DNA from: Cristatella mucedo
Lineage: Eukaryota > Bryozoa > Phylactolaemata > Cristatellidae
NCBI GenBank assembly: GCA_009760855.2
Contig: WPIO01000002.1
Location: 8,320,001 to 8,348,500, forward strand
DNA: 28,500 nucleotides
Direction: 5' to 3'
Shown here: in pieces, positions 20,010 through 28,500 of the stretch
Numbering within the stretch: position 1 is the first letter of the stretch
Layout: every line of letters starts with the position of its first letter
Translations under genes and position numbers: made by a program
Notes under the pieces: model-generated
The model's database searches: none
What the model was told of the DNA's origin: nothing
What the model saw: only the letters and a program-made list of their open reading frames with translations

Positions 20010-20215
20010 GGAAAGAAGCTCTCTATCGTCGAGGGATATTCTCATCATCGCCCTTAGTTAGATCTGCTGTTTGTTAGAAATCGAGGCAAGATCTGGCCTT
20101 GCAATGGCGGACTGACACAATAATAAAGTTGTAACTGGTTAAGGCTCGGAAGTGTTCACTCGGCTAGCTTCGAGCTTCGACTACATGGCAAGGCTGATCG
20201 GACGCATTCGCTGCA
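20010..20215 (+). terminator. 3' UTR and poly(A) signal of gene B
   Basis: AATAAA at 20122-20127 lies about 112 nt after the stop codon, in the place of ATTAAA in gene A. Similarity to gene A continues to about 20215, then ends. Confidence 0.7.
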
Positions 20216-21386
20216 TGGAAATCCAAACGCCGTAGAGCGATGGAGACGACCCACTACGAGATAGGTCGGAATAGTAAGATATCATGTGACATCGATCGGT
20301 TAACATGTAGTAATAGACAGTTCGTGTTTATGTGACGGAATATTCTGTTGGTCATTGGTTATTCACACATTGGCTGCTATACTCGAACGACAAATTCATC
20401 TAAATGCGAGGGTATAACTTGCAGTCGTCGACTAGCCAGTGCAAACTTGACTTATGTTTACTTTTAAGCTAGCAAACGACAGAGGACCTCTACTGCCGCG
20501 CGAAAAATATTACTGGCAGAGTGCTCAACGCCTGGTGCTCGGTAAAAGGAGTAGGCAGTGGTAAGCGAGGCTGAAGCCTGGATTTGCGATGCAGGGGCTT
20601 TACCTCGACCTAGATATGTGTGGCGAAACTTAAATTCTATACTAAATTTGCTGAGTAATATCTCGAATCCTTAATACATTTTCTATTTCCTATCCAAATG
20701 CTATTTCTATTGATCATGCAGATATTAGTCAAGCTCCTCCAGAATTTTTAGAAAACATTCAGCTCTTGGTCAAAGCGGTACCACTATGCACGTTCTTTCG
20801 GTCAACTCAAAAGAAATTCAAACGCTTATTTTCGGAGAGTCGGCGACAGTTCACCGAGGAAGCACTACTCGGTATTTCTCCTTCAACCTGTCGAAGGAGA
20901 AAAAATTACTTAGCTAAGATTAAAACAATTTTATTTCTTTGGAAATTCTAGCCTACCTGTCTATAGGCTGGCTTCCGAGGTTGAGCTGCAGCCCAACAGT
21001 CCGCCACCCTAATACTTTTTGGCAAAACCGTTAGGTGTAAGCAAAAACGGGGAAATATGGTGGTTCCTTTAATCGGCAGCAGAGAATCTGATACGCTTGC
21101 GTTATAGAAGCTGTGCAATAATTTCTTCTCAAACATTTACTTTAGCGGGTTCTTAAGTGACTTCTGCTCTTCAATCATGGCATGCTACCGAAAGGGCGTA
21201 ACTTTCGCTGGGGTGAGAGGCTGGGCAACAGGTCGGCGGATACCTCTCGCTTGATTTTGGATATTACCTCTAATTTAGATAGCCTGAAGGTTCTCTCAGA
21301 GAGCGAGCCTCTCGCGACCCATATATATGGAACGTGCACGTCAGTTTGAAGATCTCTTGATTAGGGCACCGAAATCACACCGCCCA
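20216..21386. other. Unassigned sequence downstream of gene B
   Basis: Short frames (20766-20951 +, 20948-21136 -) carry no recognised motif. No repeat or similarity to gene A's downstream region was seen. Confidence 0.45.
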
Positions 21387-21460
21387 GCCCCGCCCCACTC
21401 AGCCACGCAATGCCCCACCCCATTCGGCCATGCAATGCCCCGCCCAATGACGCCCCACAC
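21387..21460. repeat. 25-bp GC-rich tandem repeat, about 3 copies
   Basis: Units start at 21387, 21412 and 21437, each beginning GCCCC(G/A)CCC; the first two end in GCAAT. The third unit is incomplete. The units contain GC-box-like GCCCCGCCC cores. Confidence 0.75.
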
Positions 21461-22107
21461 CGTATCGCCTTGATTGGCATTCTTGACAATCCCCCTAAAT
21501 AGTGCTGTCTCATTGGCATTTACATCCTCATTAGCTCTCAAAGCAGCGGTTTTTCTACGTGTAAAAGTTAGCAAGGACCCACCGGAAACAGACCCTGAAC
21601 ACAAACGGTGAAGGCGTGCTTAATATACTTGTGGGTTCGATTCTTGAGGTGCGTTATCATTTATCGCTGCTGCAATCAGTGGAGAGAGCCGTTAAAGGAT
21701 TTTCTGCCGCTATACAAAAAATGACAGCTAAATCAGCTAGGTTTTTTTCTCTTTTGCCAGCCTTAAAAAAATGTAGATACTTTCTGTACAGAACTTCTTG
21801 AATGAGCGCATCCCAGGTGGGTCTCTCAAAAAGTCTCTGGAAAAATATCAAAACACGGGAGCCTCGCGTCGGGCAACATTTAGTGTGTTTATGTGTCACC
21901 GGGCAGTGTAGTATGCGCGATGAAACTTGGAGAGAAAGATGAAGCCCCCATATACAGGTTGCGATAACGACGCCAGCTGTATTGGATGCACGTAGCCGGG
22001 CGGCGTACGAACAGGTAGCCGTCGAGTAGGCTGCTCCGGAGCAGGAAAGACTAAATACAGGTAATTTAATGTCAGGCATCTCTGCCTTAATCTACAAAGC
22101 CAAAAAG
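21461..22107. other. Unassigned sequence
   Basis: Only short frames on both strands without recognisable content. A GGTTCGATTC box-B-like word occurs near 21635 but has no convincing box A upstream. Confidence 0.4.
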
Positions 22108-23165
22108 GGATCTGCAGAGCTAAAGCTTCTGCAGCATACGGTCTGAACCGGACACTAATTTATTGTCCACACAGGAACTGAGGGCGCGACGAGACTGAAA
22201 CTGGCACAGCAGCATAGCTAGGTATAGAGGATCCAAGCCATGGCGGACCTCGTGAGTCAGCTAAAGAATTTTCCTCTGTATCCGTGGATCAACTTGCAGC
22301 TATCCTTGCTTTTTCAGCAGGTTAATCACACGGTTGAACCTCTGGGATTTCTAAACTAACCTTGCGCTATCATTAATTGCCAGCTGCAGTAGCCTGGTGG
22401 CATTTTTCGGTCGCCCAGCTGGAAAAGGAATTGCAGTAATCTAGCCGAGGTAGAACAAAGAAGCTAGTTAAACTTGTTTGCAAGCCATTGTGGAAGATAG
22501 GTCCAAATCTAGATAAAGATCGCACATGATCGCTAGCTATGGAAGCAGCCTTCTTAACAAAGCTTTCAAAATGTAGGCAGCTGTCGAAGACGGCACCTAC
22601 AGTCCGAGAACGCGTCGATGATCACACAACAGCAGCACTTATTAGAAGAGCAAAGCCTCCTAGTCTGTGATAGCACACTTGGTAAAGCGGTTGATTGGTT
22701 CCTATATCGTGAGTTCAAGCTTTGCTTTGGGTGATCCTCTCTTGCCGCGCAAGCGGTGGTGATAGCAACAAAGACACTTATGTCAGCAAACAAATGAGGC
22801 TGGTGAATCAGCTAGTATTCTTTCTGTTCAACCACACGCTTGGGTTGTCCTTTTAGCAGCAGTTGAGTTGCGTTTTACCGTCGATTAACTTAGTGAAGTT
22901 GGCCGACATCCACGATCCAATGTCTGCAAAGCGATAATTCAGTCTATTAGTCACTGCAGCAGATTCCGACGGTAGAAATGACCAATCCTGCTGAGTATTG
23001 TCAGCATCAAAGCGATTTCCTGTTCCAATAGCCTGAATAAATTTTCCGAGAGGTTGAAGTATAAATAGAGAAAAGCAAATGACCGAGGACGGACCCTTGA
23101 AGAACTCCGAAGGTGACTGGTCTCATAGATGAGACCTGACACTGCAGACGAATTGTATATGATCG
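22108..23165 (-). pseudogene. Decayed LINE family 1 copy
   Basis: The sequence follows the family-1 LINE from its C-terminal region (22108 matches 9598) through to near the RT GVPQGS region (about 23165 matches 10500), with many substitutions and indels. The YADD region is recognisable near 22990-23010 but is corrupted. A 166-bp SINE interrupts it. It is an older relative of the element at 9270-11500. Confidence 0.75.
22664..22830 (+). mobile_element. tRNA-derived SINE inserted in LINE
   Basis: Comparison with 10140-10170 of the intact LINE shows about 166 extra bases here. The insert starts with a tRNA-like head: a box-A-like TAGCACACTTGGTAAAGCGG (22671-22690) and a box-B-like GTGAGTTCAAGC (22709-22720), spaced as in a tRNA. 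The remainder is unrelated to tRNA. It is a different SINE from the one at 15745. A clean target-site duplication is not visible. Confidence 0.6.
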
Positions 23166-24408
23166 GTTTTTTGTTTCAGGTAGCCCAGCGCGTGCGCCTC
23201 AGCCGCTCTTATGTTAGCCCACCTGTGTACACTGTAGTTGTAGGTGACTGGGATAGAGCAGCCAACCCAAGAAAGGCTGCGAATACCATCCGGTTATGCA
23301 GCGGTCCAAGTAGCTTTCCGCCACAGCCCAGGTAGTGGTCTTCGTCGCTTAGCTACCGGGTCTATAAATAATAAGCACAACAATTCGCTCGATCGTTGCT
23401 CTAATTTTCTAAGCCATAGCCGATCTCATCCCCCAGCAACTTGTTGGCGATTGTGGTTTGCCAATGACTCTATTAGGAGGATGAGTGCAAAGACTTTAGC
23501 CCCTGTTTCAGCATTCAGCCTCTCATGTCAAACGCTTTCAAATAGGCATGATTCTCACAAGCCCGGTAAGACATAAACACTCCGGTGATGTATAGGAAGG
23601 TGCGTTTGGAGAACGTAATGCAAAAATGCAGCGATCATCATAAACACGGTGTTGCTTCATTCTTTCCGTGCCCATCTTTGCATCCGTGGGGGACTAGAGT
23701 CTGCATGCTCGAGATCAACGGACAACTGTCTTCTTCTTAAACTGTCTGTCTTCTAACTAACTTCTTCTAACTGTCTCCTTCCACAGCAAGTGATGGGTCT
23801 TCGATTGCCCGAGAGTTGTATCAATCATAAGTTAACTCGGGAGTCTATAGAACGATATTTGATACTTCAAGATGGTACTTATTTCTGTGCGTTGACACAT
23901 CTAATATCCAGCCAGTATGGCATTTACATGTCCAAAACACGATCTAGTCTCACCCGCCATGCTTTACTGTCAGCTGAGGTAATAACTAGATGCTTTGCTT
24001 TAGTCATCTTAGGCGCCTTCACTAGCCTCCTCATTTGCTGCATCGCATACCTTGTCTAAGCAAACATCCAAGCGACATGTATGGGAATGAAGCACAAAGC
24101 GCGAGCATTCATTTAAAAGACATTTGAAAAGACATTGTATTCATAGTAACATAGTAACGCACGTTACATACAAGCCTGTTAGTACTTCCCCATTTGCGAC
24201 GAAATTCTCAAGCGCCACTGCTAGGTATGAAAAAGCTGTTAATCAAGCTTTCCTGACAGCCCACCTGCCGCTATGCAGCTCGTTTCCCCCGAAGGCTCCA
24301 CAGCCGTCCTTATTTCAGCGAGTTTAGAGGCTGTTGGTGCGTTACGTTATAACGCTCAGTTTTTATTGGAGACTGACATTTATTTTTCGAGTGGCTAGAG
24401 AAGTAATT
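23166..24408. other. Unassigned sequence, possible small exon at 23790-24059
   Basis: Some of 23370-23560 may be further decayed LINE. A + frame at 23790-24059 (89 residues) ends in a hydrophobic stretch (CFALVILGAFTSLLICC) and is preceded by a pyrimidine-rich tract and a CACAG acceptor-like site at 23786. No partner exons or promoter were found, so I do not call a gene. Confidence 0.3.
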
Positions 24409-24417
24409 GACTTTAAA
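24409..24417. repeat. 9-bp target-site duplication, left
   Basis: GACTTTAAA, identical to 27643-27651 on the other side of the fold-back element, in direct orientation. Confidence 0.85.
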
Positions 24418-24800
24418 GGGTTCGACGGATTATCACAATCCACTCTAGTTAGGCTAACAACGATCAGACGTATACGTTAACTAGCTCAAGCTCTGTACTG
24501 ATATTGTAGTACATGTTCAAATTTATCTGCCCAACAAATTTCATGTCGCTGTGCACGCGCTCACTTTTGCAAATGAGCTTTGAAGCCGGACTCCTGTACT
24601 GCAATTTACCTCAATCCGTTCTAGTTCTCGTCAAATTCACCACTTTTTTATTGCATATGACCGCACAATTTTGGACAACTGAATTTAAAAAATTTAATTT
24701 GCATTAGTACAGCCGTTTTCGTGCAACTCACTCCAATCAACTGCACTAGCCCGGGCCAATACCGCAATATACTTCAATTCACCGAATCCACCATATGAAA
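24418..24800 (+). repeat. Left long terminal inverted repeat
   Basis: Pairs with the reverse complement of 27225-27642. Well-matched landmarks are AACAACGA, ACTGATA(T/C)TGTA, GTTCAAATTTATC, GCAAATGAGC, CTGTACT and a TTCTAGTTCTCGTCAAAT block. The inner portion ends in the CCGGGCCAATACCGCAAT motif shared with the interior array. Confidence 0.85.
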
Positions 24801-26940
24801 AATCGAAATACAATGCACAAAACTCCAGTTTCAATTGCATATTAAATTTCACCATGTTTGTGAAAAACCACGTAAAAAATCGTGAATCCTCACACTATGG
24901 CAATGGGCGGCAATCGCCTGAAATGACCTGGAAAACAACTGCAATCCATGCTATTCCGCTGCAAATTATCCTCGAATCGCGATCGCGAAGCTCTAATTAA
25001 CATTGCATATAGAACTAGACTCAGTTCAAAGTAGATTAATAAAATTTCGCTCCATTATTTACACGTGTTCTCATGCAATGAATTGCAGTCGGCTGCAACG
25101 ACCCGGTCCAATACCACAATCCACCTCAATCCGCCGAAATCCGTTGCAATACGCCACACAGCGACCAGAACGCATACACTAAAAGCTTTAATTATGATTG
25201 CACGGCGCTCTACTGTTTGGCTTTTGTGTATTCGCATTAATTCCCTGTAATTGCCTCGGCCATTCTGCAGCAATGCACTGCAATCGACTGCAAATGCCAA
25301 GGCCAGTGCGTCAATACACCCCAACCGTCCGAAAAACGTCAGAATACGTACACTTTATGCTCTAATAGTAATTACGCGTTGCTCTAATTTTTGGTTATTG
25401 TGTAATCCCACAATTTCACTACAGTCACCTTGATTATTCGGCAGCAATGCACTGCAATCGACTGCAGTGGCCCGGGCCAATATCTCAATTTACAGCAATC
25501 TGATACAAAATACACTAAAATCTGTTTCGCAATGCTTCAATTTTAATGCACGTTAATAAACCTACTGGTTAAAGTCAACCACATCATTTGAAGCAATTGC
25601 GCTCATACAATCTCGGGCAGTGCATGGAAATCTACGGCAACGGCTCGGCTCGAAGCAGCAATCCCCTAAAATCCGTGGCAAGTTGACACTAAATTGGCTG
25701 CACGAAGTGCCAATTTTCATCGCATTTCAAATTTGTTGTGCTAGAAGTGAAATTGTAAGACTTTCAAGCTATTTTTAACGTTAATTGTCAACAAAGCACG
25801 GCAATCGACAGCAGTTGCAGGGACCAATACCCAGATCCGTCGCAAATCGACGAGAAATCGGCTGCACCAAGCTCTAATGATCATTTCACGTAGCATCTCA
25901 CTGCTCCAGCACATACTTTCAACCGTTTCAAATATCTCCGATCGTTAAACCTTAAGCAATGCATGGCAATCGACTGCAATGGTACAGGCAAATACGGCGA
26001 TCCATTATGGTCTATTGGAAATCGCTTGAAAGTGACTGGGCCAAGATTAAATATATCTTACTTGTAACCCACTGCGTTGAAACTGCTATAAAATCCTTTC
26101 AACTAAATGCGCACGTACAATCGCGAGCAATGAACGGCAATCGACAGCAATGTCCTGGGCTAATACCCCAATTCCCGGAAAATTGAAGAGAAATTGGCAG
26201 CCCACAATCCTCAATGTCATAACATATAATATTCCGCTGCGTCCAGAGTAAACCGTGGAATTTTCAAGATGCTTTGTTTGTTAACTGTCAGCAACACACG
26301 GCAATTAACAGCAATTGTAGGGGCCGATAGCGAAATCAATGGAAAATTGACAGGATTGGCTGCAATAAACTGCAACTCTCATTCCACGTAACATGTACCT
26401 GTGTGTGCGCATAATTTTCACTCACCCTGCACGTTTAATAGACGGCATCGCACGGCAATCGACGGCGATGTCTGGCCCAGGAAATACGTCAATCTATACC
26501 GGTCAGTTACAAATTGACCGACAGTTGCTGAGAGAAGCTCCAACTTTTCTTGCGTATTGCACTACACTGCATTAAAGGAGCGGCAACATCCTTGTACACA
26601 ATCGACAAAGACACAATCAAGGGCAATGCACCACAATCGATGGCAATGGCACGGTTTCTGCAGCAATCTGGTTCACATTTGCTTGAAATTGGCTGTTTGA
26701 ATTTGTAATTATCCTCCCACGTAACCTCACTGTGGACGCACATGCTGTCCTTTATCGCGTTCAACCATGGGCAAACCATGGCAATCGACAGTATTTTCCC
26801 GTACAAACAAAGCTGGCGGGATGAGATCAAACTTGTCTTGCGTAATAGTGGGCGGTATTAAAAGTGCAACTGCATTTAATCGACCAATCTTGAACGTACA
26901 TGCGAGGGCAACGCGTGGCCATCGACGGCAACGGCTTGGT
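24730..26940. repeat. Degenerate ~170-bp tandem array, about 14 units
   Basis: A core resembling GGCAATCGACTGCAATGG followed by a GGGCCAATAC-like motif recurs near 24735, 24900, 25078, 25273, 25447, 25620, 25795, 25959, 26129, 26293, 26450, 26622, 26770 and 26907. Spacing is mostly 157-178 bp, shrinking to 137-148 at the right. All units point the same way, opposite to the right arm. Units are diverged, but 25271-25292 and 25445-25466 share an identical 22-nt core. Confidence 0.8.
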
Positions 26941-27224
26941 AAAGGGCGGAAATCTATCCGTTGTAAGTATACACACTCAGCTCAAGTTATGAAACCACTG
27001 GTATGGGTCAAGCGATCGTAACAGGCGAGGGAGACCTTGTAGTTAGCTGGAAAACGAGCGACCGGCATTCCATGGTCAGGTGTGGTGAGCGTTAGAGTAC
27101 CGATGGGCACTCAAACAGAACGGCTGTGCCAATTCAAGTGAAATTGTTTAATGCAATTTTCGGAGAGCGTACAGTCACATTCAATAAAGATGTAGCTTTT
27201 TGATCTGGATTTCTTTCGTTGTGT

Positions 27225-27642
27225 GGCGGAATGCAGTGAATTGTGGTAGGTTGCGGTGGATTGCGGTAGTGGCCTGGGCCACTGCAACCTTTTTCAGCGG
27301 ACTTCGTGAGAACGCGTGAGCGGAATCGCGCTAAATTTTCTCAGTACATTTTACGTGTGGCGTTGTTTAATATTCCCAACTTTTCGGAGCTGTTCGCAGC
27401 TGATTTGTGGTGGATTTGACGAGAACTAGAATAGATTGCGGTGGATTGTAGTACAGGCGTCTGGCATCAATGCTCATTTGCATAAGTGTGTGTGATCGAA
27501 GCAACGGGAAATTAGGTGGACTGATAAATTTGAACGTTTAATACAGTATCAGTGCAAAATTTGAGCTTGGTAACGCGTACGTCCGGTCGTTGTTTGCCTA
27601 TCTAAAGTGGATTGCGGTTGATTGCGGTAATTCGTCGAACCC
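27225..27642 (-). repeat. Right long terminal inverted repeat
   Basis: Inverted partner of 24418-24800. On the + strand it shows GATTGCGGTGGATTG words, which are the complement of the CAATC-type words that fill the left arm and interior. Confidence 0.85.
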
Positions 27643-27651
27643 GACTTTAAA
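27643..27651. repeat. 9-bp target-site duplication, right
   Basis: GACTTTAAA, the direct repeat partner of 24409-24417, abutting the outer end of the right arm. Confidence 0.85.
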
Positions 27652-28500
27652 GGGGTCTACGCGCGGACCTAGTGAGTGCTTCTGGCCTTCCGCCCTTGGC
27701 TTTGGACACTACAATGTATCTCAATTTCTGTAAAAATCACTTTCAAATACGTTTTGTTGCGGAGGTACTACACTGTGCAGTGTCAGACTCTCTGGAATTC
27801 ATGCGGGGGCCTACATGTGTAAGTTTCACAGCCTCTCCAGCTGAATGGGATCTGCCGTTTCTTTACATTGAGTCTGATGATAATCAGAGTGATCACACTG
27901 AACCTTGGCAGCGGAGCTTCGGACTCACGGAAAACTTGGATTTTCGTCCGCTTTTATAAAGGGGCTGCATAGCTTCTCCGCATAGAAGCGCTGGATATTA
28001 GCGGACTCAGAGAGTCCCTTTTCAGAATCGGATGCGTTAAGTTTGATGAGAACGCCAAAACTTCATGGGGTTTGGATTTAAGAGCACTTCTAGTACCGGA
28101 ATGCTCGCAGGCAGCTTGAGAACGGAATTTCACGCCGTCACACTTCATGAAAAGGAAAAAGGCATATAGATAGGCGCGTTTAGGAGAGCTCTAGTTCCGT
28201 TTCGGTCTCGTGAGACACGACAGAAGTGCTTCGGATGCCACTCAGCGATAGAATAGATAGTAAATGAAATTAGACACTGCGTACGTTTCGTCTGCTTAGC
28301 AGGCGTCTATTAACTAGGTCGATTCACAAGCGAAGGGCTTTCACATAAACTTTCCGGCTCTCGGTGGGAAATTGCCAGCGTCTTTGTTTGGCGGTCATTC
28401 GACGAATGCTTCCGGACATTGCTAATAGCTGTGCAACAATCAATAGTGCCGTTGTACTACATCGGAATGGAGTACAACCATTCTTGAGGAGGTCTGAACT
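27652..28500. other. Unassigned sequence at right end
   Basis: The + frame at 27672-27959 and the - frame at 27954-28148 have no recognisable motif and no splice or promoter support. No repeat was seen. Confidence 0.4.

Larger units (their letters stand above)
24418..27642. mobile_element. Non-autonomous fold-back DNA transposon (MULE/FB-type candidate)
   Basis: The element begins GGGTTCGACGGATTA (24418-24432) and ends TAATTCGTCGAACCC (27628-27642). It is flanked by a perfect 9-bp direct repeat GACTTTAAA (24409-24417 and 27643-27651). The two arms align in inverted orientation for about 400 bp, with roughly 75% identity by eye in the outer 240 bp. The interior is a decayed ~170-bp tandem array. 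No ORF resembling a transposase is present, so mobilisation would need a partner in trans. A 9-bp duplication with long, repeat-bearing inverted ends is known for Drosophila FB elements, MULEs and Rehavkus-type elements; Merlin-type (8-9 bp) is an alternative. Confidence 0.85.

Noticed and set aside
21625-21645. GGTTCGATTC, a box-B-like word
   Set aside because: No convincing box A upstream and no tRNA fold or SINE body recognised.
25959-26186. 75-aa + frame inside the fold-back element, and similar short frames at 25055-27021
   Set aside because: They lie in the degenerate tandem array, share no protein motif, and are broken in neighbouring units.
27672-27959. 95-aa + frame just right of the fold-back element
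   Set aside because: No start context, motif, splice site or homology visible; too short to call.

Overview
The window looks like nuclear DNA of an animal, probably an invertebrate. It has split genes with GT-AG introns, a conserved TATA-type promoter, poly(A) signals, CR1/L2-type non-LTR retrotransposons, tRNA-derived SINEs, a fold-back DNA transposon and many microsatellites. I cannot name the species or clade from the sequence.

The only well-supported host genes are two tandem paralogues on the + strand: gene A (CDS 1325-3766) and gene B (CDS 17670-20009), about 16.4 kb apart. Each has a short non-coding first exon plus seven coding exons. Coding exon lengths are identical (229, 128, 103, 92, 120, 193 and 101 nt), intron phases are identical, and both encode 321 residues. 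The two proteins differ at nine positions. Each starts with a signal peptide, has only two cysteines (24 and 32), no tryptophan, and only three prolines (20, 21, 217). The rest is Ala/Gly/Lys/Leu/Val-rich and predicted to be amphipathic helix, including a 22-residue tandem repeat. I do not recognise the family. The duplicated block covers promoter, exons, introns and 3' end, about 841-3985 and 17240-20215.

The remainder is mostly repeats, region by region. 1-175 is an AT microsatellite. 4690-4960 is a 3' fragment of LINE family 1. 5095-5200 is a 3' tail of LINE family 2. 5246-6330 holds four different tandem repeats and may be an old solo LTR. 6365-7240 (-) and 8055-9075 (+) are two family-2 LINE fragments arranged head to head. 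9270-12410 is a broken family-1 LINE whose reverse transcriptase is on the - strand and whose endonuclease is on the + strand; a 36-bp inverted repeat next to TA arrays lies at both outer edges. 12480-17240 is mostly unassigned, with three consecutive perfect hairpins (14835-14914), a SINE (about 15745-15915) and GAGT/GA microsatellites. After gene B come unassigned sequence, a GC-rich 25-bp repeat, and a decayed family-1 LINE (22108-23165) interrupted by a second SINE.

The most striking repeat is at 24418-27642. It is a 3.2-kb fold-back element with about 400-bp terminal inverted repeats, a perfect 9-bp target-site duplication (GACTTTAAA), and an interior made of about 14 decayed units of roughly 170 bp. 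It has no transposase ORF, so it is a non-autonomous element that would need a partner elsewhere. 27652-28500 holds nothing I can assign.
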